A DNA stretch of 64,000 nucleotides, taken from assembly GCA_028752905.1 (NCBI GenBank), contig JAQNBH010000015.1, forward strand, positions 33,586,163 through 33,650,162. The letters are read 5' to 3'. Shown here piece after piece: positions 1-11,129 of the stretch. Below the pieces are notes generated by a model that was given only the letters and a program-made list of their open reading frames with translations, was not told the origin of the DNA and ran no database searches. How positions within the stretch are numbered: position 1 is the first letter of the stretch; each line of letters opens with the position of its first letter. The stretch comes from Cladorhizidae sp. MBARI D1340-BT2 (lineage: Eukaryota > Porifera > Demospongiae > Poecilosclerida > Cladorhizidae). The position numbers were made by a program, and so were the translations under genes.

Positions 1-898
1 AACATGTTGACTCATGGTGTTGTGGGATGTGTCTATAACCCAACATGTTGACTCATGGTGTTGTGGGGGGTGTCTACAACCCAACATGTTGTCTCATGGT
101 GTTGTGGGGGGTGTCTACAACCCAACATGTTGACTCATGGTGTTGTGGGGTGTGTCTATAACCCAACATGTTGACTCATGGTGTTGTGGGGGGTGTCTAC
201 AACCCAACATGTTGACTCATGGTGTTGTGGGGGGTGTCTACAACCCAACATGTTGTCTCATGGTGTTGTGGGGGGTGTCTACAACCCAACATGTTATCTC
301 AAGGTGTGTCTACAACCCAACATGTTGACTCATGGTGTTGTGGGGGGTGTCTACAACCCAACATGTTGTCTCATGGTGTTGTGGGGGGTGTCTACAACCC
401 AACATGTTGACTCATGGTGTTGTGGGGTGTGTCTATAACCCAACATGTTGACTCATGGTGTTGTGGGGGGTGTCTACAACCCAACATGTTGACTCATGGT
501 GTTGTGGGGGTGTCTACAACCCAACATGTTGACTCATGGTGTTGTGGGTGGTGTCTACAACCCAACATGTTGACTCATGGTGTTGTGGGGGGTGTCTACA
601 ACCCAACATGTTGTCTCATGGTGTTGTGGGGGGTGTCTACAACCCAACATGTTATCTCAAGGTGTGTCTACAACCCAACATGTTGACTCATGGTGTTGTG
701 GGGGGTGTCTACAACCCAACATGTTGTCTCATGGTGTTGTGGGGGGTGTCTACAACCCAACATGTTATCTCAAGGTGTGTCTACAACCCAACATGTTGAC
801 TCATGGTGTTGTGGGGGGTGTCTACAACCCAACATGTTGACTCATGGTGTGTCTACAACCCAACATGTTGACTCATGGTGCGTCTACAACCCAACATG
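1..898. repeat. 41-bp minisatellite (about 22 units), open at the window start
   Basis: Tandem units of 41 bp, each containing the 10-bp perfect palindrome CAACATGTTG followed by a G-rich stretch (TGTTGTGGGGGGTGTC). Variants include a shorter unit lacking the G-run (near 293-315, 650-672, 763-785) and exchanges of GACTC for GTCTC. The period is not a multiple of 3 and the unit has no forward stop codon, so all three forward frames are open and yield the same repetitive peptide. Those open frames are artefacts. The array begins before the window. Confidence 0.97.
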
Positions 899-2167
899 AA
901 CTTGCTTGTCGAGCAGCAGAAGAAGCAAGTGCACCCACAACCTATGTATGCTGAGTGCCCCTAGGTACAGTATGTGAGCTCTTGCAGCTAAGGAATGACA
1001 GACGAGCATTACTTAGAAGAAGCTAATCAACACCTTTAGTAAATCACTCGATGATTTTTATCAGCTATTGGTATGGCTTTTCTGATTATGGAGTGTCCAT
1101 TGTGCCACCATCTTGTGTCTGCAGTGCTTGAGAGATCTTGTCTCCTTTCTCCTTGACCATGTGCAAGCATGTGTGGCATTACACCAGTCACTTGGCTCAT
1201 TGCAGTGAACAGAAGTCCACTTGGCCAGGACTGCTGGAAAAAGCTGTTTTCTTCCCAAAGAGCTCTTAGTAAACTTAAATCCTGGACCTAGCTGGTATGG
1301 AGTAGAGTAGACCCTGCAACTCTAAGGGACCTAGCCCTGTTTTGATGAGTGTAATCTCTGGATATGTGAAGAGTACTTACATGTAGAGATGTGTTCAAGA
1401 ATGAGTGTAGTATCAGCTATTTGAGTTTGCATGCCTTTTAACAACAGTTTGTGGAAGATAGCTAGTTATGTTATGTAGAAGCATGTTAGGCAAAGTCGTG
1501 GTGTTTGTTGGTAGTGAAGACTGGCAGTGCACTAACAGACGGCTCTATTGTTTCAGTGCTAGTGACAATAGCTGTGTGCTGTAGGGTCCAGTCTATACTA
1601 CAGTACAGTATGGGGGGACTCGGTACAAATTCTGTAGTAGTAGACTTGAATTGATGAGAGAGCAATCAGAGAAGTTGGGCAAGTGCTGAGGGTCTACTGT
1701 ATCTGAAGTATCCTAAGATACTACAAAACTAACTGAGACTGTAGCCATTCTGCTGGGCGGTCTTGCTAACCAAGATTATGTAGGTGCAATGCAGGATACA
1801 CCGTGGAAAGATTCACTGACGGGTGACCTAGGTTGATCCTGCTAAATCCACGCAACAATATGAGTGCCTAGGAACACTACTTACACATGCATGATGCTTG
1901 AGCACGCCATTATACCTTGGACCACACCCATATTTGCTAAATATTGGTAGGCCTGGGTGGTTGCCACGACCCTGCAGCTAGAGTTCATGAAATTGATAGC
2001 ACATGCATAGCCTAATGGAGATATGTTAAACATTCCAGGTTGAGCAGTTAACTTAATTAGTAGAGAGATTATATACCGCATATGATCTCCCTAAGTTTGC
2101 AATAAAGCAAACCCATCATGGTCATGTTTTCACCCCATGGTGACCTGCCGTGTGTCCGCCTGCTCAG
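899..2167. other. Non-coding or unrecognised stretch upstream of the MTIF2 terminal exon
   Basis: No conserved protein segment, RNA gene or repeat was recognised. If the exon at 2168 belongs to MTIF2, part of this region should be its last intron. The upstream exons were not found here and may lie left of the window, beyond the minisatellite. Confidence 0.4.
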
Positions 2168-2350
2168 GTGATGCACGTGGGAGAACTGACTGGGATGAGG
2201 ACCGAAAAGCAAGACATAGATACGGCACGCAAGGGCACAGAGGTTGGCCTCAAGTTTGCCAAGAACTTTGATTTCGAGGAAGGAGACAAGGTTGTCTGTT
2301 TCAAGAAGATCCAAGTCCAGAAAACTCTACACTGGGACCTGGGATTCTGA
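2168..2350 (+). CDS. MTIF2: Terminal coding exon of mitochondrial translation initiation factor IF-2 (partial gene)
   Basis: This exon encodes about 60 C-terminal residues. It starts after the splice acceptor CCTGCTCAG and ends at TGA 2348-2350. The peptide reads VMHVGELTGMRTEKQDIDTA, then a segment with KGTEVGLKF, EEGDKVVCFKK and the terminus LHWDLGF. This is the pattern of the last beta-barrel (domain IV/C2) of IF-2: a conserved K-G-x-E-x-G-L turn, a G-D-x-(I/V)-x-C strand, and the W-D-x-G-F ending typical of animal mitochondrial IF-2. In the family this domain binds the formyl-methionyl end of initiator tRNA during mitochondrial translation initiation. Upstream exons, including the GTPase domain, are not visible in the window. 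Identification is from remembered family features, so a BLASTP check would be decisive. Confidence 0.75.
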   Translation: MMHVGELTGMRTEKQDIDTARKGTEVGLKFAKNFDFEEGDKVVCFKKIQVQKTLHWDLGF

Positions 2351-4270
2351 TAGTACATATTGCATTCATAATGTGTGTTGACAAATGATCCCTTGGCTTA
2401 ATGGAGGAAAGTGAAATTAATTACCGATTTGTGAGGTGCAGTGTGATATAATATGTATACTGCGGCACAGCCGACATGAATATCATTATTCTAATACATG
2501 CCATGCGTGCACAGCATGTGGGAGGTACTTGTAGAAAAGTACGGTCCAATGCTCTTGGAGCAGATGGTACACTGGCCCCCTGCTGGGCACTTGGTTACCA
2601 CTCTGCAGTCCTGCGGTGTTAGTACAAGAACAATTGCTGAACCACTCTGCGGTGAAAATGTAAGTGGTCATGTAGCTTTATCTTGTTGTAAATGGTTTAT
2701 ACATGCATGGGTTTGTAGTTTGTGCTGGCAGTTGCTCTTGCAATACAGAGCCCCTTGTTCAATATTTATATGCTTTACAATTTAATAATACTAAGGAAGT
2801 CTACAAGCTGTTTAGGAACACCCTTAATCCCTCTCAAGAAGGGGATAGCTTGGATAAAAGATTTGTAACTTTGCCAGTTCCTATGTTGTGCCTCATAAAG
2901 CTATATAGCTATAAATTATTAGCACAGGGACTGAGACACCACCAAAAATTTGGGTGGGAGGGGAAGCTCAATGTTGACATAATATATACTGCCAAAAAAT
3001 GTCGACAGCTGAATACAAAACCTCAGTTAATAGTTTCAATTGTATCCTGTCTCTTCAAATTCATTTGCTACTGATATTGAATTAGGGTCATCTGTATACT
3101 CTGTGAATATGTAATAAGAAATTGTTTAAGTGGAATTCTGTCATTGAAGAGATAGATAGGGGGAAAGCCATTTCAAAGCAGAAAATGATCTCTCAAAATG
3201 GAAGTGTAATGGGCCCCCCCCCCCCCCCCCCCCCCCCCCAGTTAAATTACTGTTGAATTGCTGGCCTCGTTGCTGTTCACCCGCAGATAGTGTTTATTGA
3301 AGTTGATAACGTTTTAATAACATAGTAAAGGAGAGGCAGTTGTCCCGATACATTCACATCCTTCCCAAAGCAACTCCAAATCGCTCTGAAAGCATTTCCT
3401 GCTTTTATCAAGGTGTGCTCTATAGAGAGCACCTCTGGAAATCAATTAGATGGCTCAAGCAAGCCCCCCCCCCCCCCCTTCCCTTAGCCACTGCCAACAC
3501 TAATTGTGATGTGTATAGCAATTTAGTGCAGTTTTTACAGTTGTAATATTGTCTACAAAAATAATATAACTCGGTATGAAAATAGGGGGCACAAGCCCTG
3601 CCCTCCCTGTCTTGGCCACCGTAGCAGCATCTTCTGTACTTGTGGTTATTTATTCTTCAGCAGGTCAATAGCCCAAAAACCACAACACTGCTGTGCAATA
3701 ATTTGCAAGTATAAGTGACAATCACCCACCTCAATTCAGCTGATAGAAGAGCAATTACCACTGCTCAAGTGCCTAATCAATGTTTCCAGGTTGTCCTGTT
3801 GAAGTCATCAATTGATTTGCAGTTGCCAAAGTGGAATACGCTATCCCTTCCCCTTCAAAGTTAACAATGTCAGGATTAGATTATGAACAGATGTTAAATG
3901 AAATGTTACGGTTGGCATATCAACCAGGGTTTGTGCTTGAAACAATAAGGTGATATATCCGGCATACATGATTAATTCCCCCCTTTCCCAAAATAACTAT
4001 CACAAGTCTGCAGTTGATGCCCGTTCTTTGAAAACTCGACTATTTTCTAGACACATTGTATCAGTTCCAGTTATTTGATAGCGTAGGTTATTCCATAAAT
4101 GAATGTGGACCCAAATACTTGCCAGATATAATTTTAATTGGTTAGGTAAAGGGTCAAGTTACAGTTGGCATTTTTTAGGTGTTAGTTAACGTTGCTAACA
4201 TCTGTTCAAAAATTCTTCTTGTAAAAGTAACTCATTCCAAATGTGCATTTGGCAATAATACGAATATTCA
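2351..4270. other. Intergenic region between MTIF2 and the ubiquitin-eS31 gene 3' ends
   Basis: It contains the 3' flanks of two convergent genes. Homopolymer C tracts lie at 3214-3239 (26 C) and near 3464-3478. No convincing coding exon was seen; the open frames at 2498-2785 and 2703-3074 have no recognisable content. Confidence 0.5.
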
Positions 4271-5067
<797 letters not shown>

Positions 5068-6415
5068 GCTGGTATGTAAAAGGAAAAAGTCAAGTGGTCA
5101 AATAACGAATCCCAGTAAAAAGTGCTGGACAAATTGTCCAGTTGAGCTACACATATGCTGCTGAAGATACTAAATATTCATAGACGGCCACTCCAGATAA
5201 GCACTTACTCGATTGTTGGTGTTCAGCAGCAAATGAATCTTCCAGGCCTGCACGTGGTAATGGAGAAAGGGAAATTATCGCGCATGCCCAGTGCTTTGTA
5301 ACGTTCCTGAGCAAGTAAGTTGAGCACATCAGGCTTGCTTAGCCCTCTACGCCCTAGTGCTCTCGATGGCTTCTAGAACTAACAGTTCAGAAGAGTAAGA
5401 AAGGTGGGAAAAGAAAGAGGCTCAGCAATAGCAACATTAAATCATCCTCTAGACCACACCCACAGGTTTTAATGGCTGTGTTCGTTGCAATCGGTGAGCG
5501 CTTAATAGGAAAGGACTAGTTCGGAATCGTGCTTTACCGTATTGTTTCGGCACTGATTCTTCAGATGACTGGTGGAATGTTTTGTGTAGAACTGGACTGT
5601 ACAAACGCTTGTTTCTTGGATTCTATAAGTTTCTGATTTTGGTGCGCAGTTAGGATACAGCAGAAGTGTGTTAGGCAGGACTTACCAGTGAAGGAAATTG
5701 GAAGCAATGGAGGGAGATTTAGGTTGGAAGAGAGAAAGTATTTTTTTCTGGAGAGATTATAGTGTATGGGACTTTGAGGAGAAAGTATGTGCTAGGTCAG
5801 GAAGGAAAAAGTTGGCTAAAATGGACGAAGTATGTTGACGGGTACACATTGGCAAAAAAAATTATACATGGTTCGAAAGGTATATATGTGTGAGGTTGCT
5901 ATTTTGATTGAGGACTGATCAGCAGCATTGTTGGCAGACAAGAACAAATGTAAAATGGTTATATGAGCAAATTTCATATCTAAACTATTTGAAAGGTGTT
6001 GGTGGATAAAGTGCTCAGAATTGTGGGGATGGAGAGTAGCTGGGTGAATTTGCAAAGGAAAAGGTTGAATTACTGTTGGGGGTGGGGGGGGCGTGGACTA
6101 AGTAATTTGGAGGAAGTGGGCGAGTGTTTGGGGAAGTGGCAGAAGAACGAGGGAATTTTTTTTTTTGTGTGTGGTTATGGACGAGTTGATCAGCTTCCTT
6201 GAACACTACGTTACTTGTATTATTGGACTTATTTGGTGTCAATTAATGTAAATATTGTGCTATGTATGTGGTGAAGTCAGTTTCAGCATTAGGGTGAGAT
6301 AATATGTATATGATTGACGATCTCTACCAGGTTCCATAGGTGAAGCTGCGTCTTGGTGTCAGCTTTGTAAGCCACAGATAACTAGAAGGTTGGACACCAG
6401 TAGTTGATTATAGTT
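5068..6415. other. 5' flank of the ubiquitin-eS31 gene and unrecognised sequence
   Basis: The 5' UTR exon and promoter of the gene at 4271-5067 should lie in the first few hundred bases, because an acceptor-like ACCAG directly precedes its ATG. I could not fix the donor or the transcription start. The 5700-6240 part is G-rich on the plus strand, with open frames but no recognised protein. Confidence 0.4.
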
Positions 6416-6417
6416 TA

Positions 6418-6594
6418 ATTAAATGACACTTCAATGGATTTATCCTCCAATATCTTATCCATCAGTAGGAAAATGAATGAAAGGAGAAATTTGATCCACT
6501 GAAGGATTAAATGACACTTCAATGGATTTATCCTCCAATATCTTATCCATCAGTAGGAAAATGAATGAAGGAGAAATTTGATCCACTGAAGGAT
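6418..6594. repeat. Direct tandem duplication, about 89 bp, two copies
   Basis: The segment beginning TAAATGACACTTCAATGG occurs at 6418 and again at 6508. The two copies differ essentially by one small indel (GAATGAAAGG versus GAATGAAGG). This is a recent local duplication. Confidence 0.9.
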
Positions 6595-7297
6595 CTTTCT
6601 ACTGGAAAAAATTTGTGGACAGATTTAATAGACTACCGAAAAAGTAGTTGTCCAGCAGATCCATCCTCTACCCAGACTGCTAACAGAAGTAGTCCTTTTC
6701 CAATACACTTTGGAGGACACTTTATGGTGATTGACAAGTTCTATGTCGAAACATTCACTGTAGGCATACTTTGCTATAATTATAGTCCCCACTTTCGTTT
6801 TAAATTTTGTGACGAGAGTAGGCGAAGTCCAGAATAATCCAATCGCACTTGCTACAAACATTAATTTGGATATTAAGGCCTAGAATTTGGATGGATATGC
6901 AAATGAGCCTGCCCTCGAGGGTGAATACGACTGGACATTGTGCAAGCGTTCCTTGAAATGTTACCTCAATTTTTGTAGCTACATACTTGCATTGATTAGG
7001 AGAGTGTTCATGTTATCACAACTTCCCCCAAACCTACTGCCCTTACTTCCTCCTACAAACACCTGCATGCAGATCTTTCATCTGTCGGCTTACAAGATGG
7101 CTCCTCCACATTCCTTAGGATGTTTCAAAAGCTAGAAAAATATTAGCAAGATGACTTCTGCTCCTTGAAGCAAAAAAATATGATGAGTGAAGATTATCAA
7201 CGAACGCATAGTTTTGACTGACTTTCTCCATAATCAAAATTTTGTGCTCAGCATCTTGATGAAGGCAATAGATATCTGGAGTATGTGAATTTACACC
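6595..7297. other. No recognised gene
   Basis: The open frame at 6565-6837 overlaps the tandem duplication, and its product is not recognised. No RNA gene was seen. Confidence 0.35.
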
Positions 7298-7499
7298 CAG
7301 AGTTTCATTCCCCCCCCCCCCACCCCTCAAAACCCTGTATGAAAATATGCACGCGCACACACACACATTCAAGCATACCCCAATCCCCCAGATGGCGTTT
7401 GTGAAACTTTGTCACATCTTTAACCATCATGCCCCTACCCCCTTAGAATCCAGATTCCTCCAGTTGCCCCCCCTTGGCAATTTTCTAAATGAAACCCTG
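7298..7499 (-). mobile_element. Short non-autonomous element with CAGGGTTTCATTTAG ends (copy 1)
   Basis: The ends are CAGAGTTTCATTC (left) and the inverse of CAGGGTTTCATTTAG (right), enclosing C-rich runs. The right half matches, in inverted orientation, the element at 26241-26432 (shared AAAATTG, then GGGGGGGCAACTGGAGGAAT). CAGGG-type short termini recall hAT-derived MITEs. No clear 8-bp target duplication was found, so the superfamily is an inference. Confidence 0.55.
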
Positions 7500-8042
7500 A
7501 CACCCTATACAGACTGTGCGGACAGTTGAATCTAATGAGTTCTGAAAACATTCCATCATGTTTTTCTAAAACCTGTTCCCAGGTGTTCCTATCTCTCTGC
7601 CGTCATTTCATGTGGAGATATGTCAGTTCAAGACCCTTGAGTTACTGTTCGTAACTAATCACACTACCCTCTCCTTTGTAAACTTCTGGATCTTTCATGG
7701 TTAATTAAACCTCTGCCATAGTGCTGCCATTGGCATGGTGACTAACTGACAAAATCCTCGGCCGAGGTATTCGGTAATGCTCCTTGACGTGATTTCCTAC
7801 GTCTGCTATATACCTAACTCCATGTCTAACGGCCCACACTTTCTTTCTCAAACACCCAATAGCTGTGACCTCCAACATCTCGGATGTACTTAGAAAAAGC
7901 GTGTTTGTAATCATGTCATATTTCATTTTCAAATACATAAATGGCAAGTATAATCAAAGACATGCATGCATTCACAGCTATATATGCATCCTATTAAGAT
8001 TAAATAATACTGGAAATGAGAGTTTACGTAGCGAATGTTTTT
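7500..8042. other. 3' flank of the calmodulin-like gene; no other gene recognised
   Basis: This is downstream of the calmodulin-like stop codon on the minus strand. No recognisable exon was seen. Confidence 0.4.
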
Positions 8043-10501
8043 CTAAGTCCTGGTCATCATCCTAACAAATTCTATAAAGGAAAATGAAATGTACCACATT
8101 CATAATAACAATAGTAAAGGGTTTCTGTGTAAGGGCAGATCTCAATGGGACCTATCAAGTGACCATGCCCAGACATGATTTGCAACTCACTTCTATATAG
8201 ATAGGCCTGACCCACCCACATGCTGTTCCCAACTTCCTTATTATTATGCCATGCTTGCATGAAGTACACGGGGAAAAGTAATTGTGGCATCCACAGTGCA
8301 TCATGAAGTTTCCTCTCTCTCTTTATGACATTTATATAACCTATTGTCAACCTACTTCAACCTGCCTAAGCCCAGTGTAGTGTTGGTTCAGTGTGTATCC
8401 CCATAGAGCTATTGTCAACCTACTTCAACCTGTCTAAGCCCAGTTTGGTGTTGGTCCAGTGTGTGTTCCCATAGAGCTATTGTCAACCTACTTCAACCTG
8501 CCTAAGCCCAGTGTAGTGTTGGTTCAGTGTGTATCCCCATAGAGCTATTGTCAACCTACTTCAACCTGTCTAAGCCCAGTTTGGTGTTGGTCCAGTGTGT
8601 GTTCCCATAGAGCTATTGTCAACCTACTTCAACCTGCCTAAGCCCAGTGTAGTGTTGGTTCAGTGTGTATCCCCATAGAGCTATTGTCAACCTACTTCAA
8701 CCTGTCTGAGCCCAGTTTGGTGTTGGTCCAGTGTGTGTTCCCATAGAGCTATTGTCAACCTACTTCAACCTGCCTAAGCCCAGTGTAGTGTTGGTTCAGT
8801 GTGTATCCCCATAGATCTATTGTCAACCTACTTCAACCTGTCTAAGCCCAGTTTGGTGTTGGTTCAGTGTGTGTCCCCATAGAGCTATTGTCAACCTACT
8901 TCAACCTGCCTAAGCCCAGTGTAGTGTTGGTTCAGTGTGTATCCCCATAGAGCTATTGTCAACCTACTTCAACCTGTCTAAGCCCAGTTTGGTGTTGGTC
9001 CAGTGTGTGTTCCCATAGAGCTATTGTCAACCTACTTCAACCTGCCTAAGCCCAGTGTAGTTCAGTGTGTATCCCCATAGAGCTATTGTCAACCTACTTC
9101 AACCTGTCTAAGCCGAGTTTGGTGTTGGTCCAGTGTGTGTCCCCATAGAGCTATTGTCAACCTACTTCAACCTGCCTAAGCCCAGTGTAGTGTTGGTTCA
9201 GTGTGTATCCCCATAGATCTATTGTCAACCTACTTCAACCTGTCTAAGCCCAGTTTGGTGTTGGTCCAGTGTGTGTCCCCATAGAGCTATTGTCAACCTA
9301 CTTCAACCTGCCTAAGCCCAGTGTAGTGTTGGTCCAGTGTGTATCCCCATAGAGCTATTGTCAACCTACTTCAACCTGTCTAAGCCCAGTTTGGTGTTGG
9401 TCCAGTGTGTGTTCCCATAGAGCTATTGTCAACCTACTTCAACCTGCCTAAGCCCAGTGTAGTGTTGGTCCAGTGTGTGTCCCCATAAAACCTACTTCAA
9501 CCTGTCTAAGCCCAGTTTGGTGTTGGTCCAGTGTGTGTTCCCATAGAGCTATTGTCAACCTACTTCAACCTGCCTAAGCCCAGTGTAGTGTTGGCCCAGT
9601 GTGTGTTCCCATAGAGCTATTGTCAACCTACTTCAACCTGCCTCAGCGCAGTGTAGTATTGGTCCAGTGTGTGTCCCCATAGAGCTATTGTCAACCTACT
9701 TCAACCTGCCTCAGCCCAGTGCAGTGTTGGTCCAGTGTGTGTCCCCATAGAGCTATTGTCAAGCTACTTCAACCTGCCTCAACCCAATGTGATGTTGGTC
9801 CACCCATAGAGCTATCGAAAGAAAAAGAAAAAGAAGGGGGGCTGGGGGAGGGGGGGGGAATACATCTGAGACATCTCGATGGCATTTAGCAGCCCTAGCA
9901 GTAGCTTTCTCAATCCAGCAAGTCAGTTCTAGATCTTTTTTTTTTTGTTTTTTTCTTTTTCTTCCAAATTTTAATTTATTATCTGCCCCTGTTTTATTAC
10001 CATCATAGTTGACTTGTCCATCTCCATCAGTGTCCGCCTCATTGATCATCTCTTGGACTTCTTCGTCTGACAATTTCTCCCCAAGGTTGGCAAGAACTTG
10101 GCGAAGTTCTGTTGGAGAGATTAAACCATTTCCATCCTTGTCAAAGACTCGAAATGCTTCTTTTAGTTCATCTTCTGTATCTGTCTCGGTCATTTTCTTT
10201 GCCATCATGGTCAGGAACTCTGGGAAATCAATAGTGCCATTTCCATCAGTGTCCACCTCATTGATCATGTCCATCAAGTCTGATTCACTTGGTGACTGGC
10301 CAAGGGATCTCATGACAATACCCAGCTCTTTGGAAGTGATGCTACCATCTCCATCCTTGTCAAAGAGAGAGAAAGCTTCCTTGAATTCTGCTATTTGCTC
10401 CTCTGACAGTGGCTTTTTCTGGTCACACTATATACAATTCAAAATCTACTTGAAGCATAGCTAGTAGCTAATACACATGCAAATTGCAAGAAACTTACCA
10501 T
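8043..10501 (-). CDS. Calmodulin paralog, complete, three coding exons, last intron expanded by a minisatellite
   Basis: Minus-strand coding exons are 10501-10499 (ATG only, donor GTAAGT), 10427-10001 and 8071-8043 (stop TAG). Together they encode 152 residues. The start reads [20 protein letters not shown]. All four EF-hand loops are intact: [36 protein letters not shown] and [12 protein letters not shown]. The end is FVRMMTRT instead of the usual FVxMMTSK. Intron 1 (71 bp) follows the ATG and intron 2 (1,929 bp, phase 1) splits the last EF-hand Glu codon; both positions match the calmodulin gene at 51598. The product should be a calcium sensor. The start could instead be in an upstream reading frame (10709, MSKRKFATESVEK, followed by a donor). 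Without transcripts the ATG at 10501 is preferred, since it mirrors the sister gene. Confidence 0.92.
8341..9817. repeat. 68-bp minisatellite with alternating A/B units (about 22 units), inside an intron
   Basis: The unit begins ATTGTCAACCTACTTCAACC. Two unit types alternate over most of the array. Type A has TGCCTAAG, CAGTGTAG and GTGTATCC; type B has TGTCTAAG, CAGTTTGG and GTGTGTTCC. This gives a 136-bp higher-order period. Alternation breaks down near 9430-9817, where units are more divergent or truncated (for example at 9485-9490). The whole array sits in the last intron of the calmodulin-like gene. Confidence 0.97.
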
Positions 10502-11129
10502 GATTCTGTACAGCAAGTAAAATAATATATGCTCTTGGTTGTGTTACAAAGAGCCTCCTATCATAGTAGAGAGAGCTGGCTCTGGAGATTTGTCAATCTG
10601 TTAGTCTACAGAGAGATTACAATAGCAGCAAACAGCAGTGAATGTTCCTACAATATGCTAGGCTTCTCTACCTTTTCAACTGATTCTGTTGCAAACTTCC
10701 TTTTCGACATCTGTAATACAACATGATCTGATTGGCTGGCCAGTGAAACTTGATGCATACCAATGACCTAATATGACACGTGTTAAGTCACACATTATGG
10801 TGTAGGCATTTCAAACAGCATCTGAACAGTTCGGAACACTTAGCTAGTACATCAGCTACAAAACCCACAACTGTGAAAGAAATACTATTGAGATAATTAT
10901 ATTCATAATTAAGCAATGCATAGTGTGACTGCCCACAACATGCCAATCAGATGTTCTGTAGTGTAGATGCTGGGGAGCAGCCATAATGTTCAATTTTAAC
11001 TCAACGAATAACTTGCGTACACTTCTTGAAATGCCATTGATCTTAAATGATCTACGTACTTGTAAAATATGGGCGCGGCCTGTTTCCACGGTAACCGAGT
11101 TTCTTTGCTCTGCGTTTGTTTAACTAAGA
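10502..11129. other. 5' flank of the calmodulin-like gene
   Basis: It holds CCAATCAGAT, the same 10-mer found in the promoter of the other calmodulin gene, on the minus strand at 10734-10725 and on the plus strand at 10943-10952. An ATG-containing stretch at 10709-10671 (minus) ends in a GT donor and could be a 5' exon. No other gene was recognised. Confidence 0.5.

Noticed and set aside
1..898. CRISPR-like array of palindromic repeats
   Set aside because: There are no unique spacers; the units are contiguous, and the genome is eukaryotic.
137..899. Several overlapping open frames of 60-90 codons
   Set aside because: They are the same 41-bp tandem unit read in three frames; there is no initiator context or domain.
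5900..6240. LINE-like tail at 5700-6240 (plus strand)
   Set aside because: Only vague resemblance to post-RT regions; no diagnostic block was seen.
10009..10464. 151-codon plus-strand frame
   Set aside because: Antisense shadow of the calmodulin-like exon 10001-10427.
10671..10709. Alternative first exon MSKRKFATESVEK for the calmodulin-like gene
   Set aside because: Possible, with a donor, but the ATG at 10501 reproduces the exon structure of the other calmodulin gene; kept only as an alternative.
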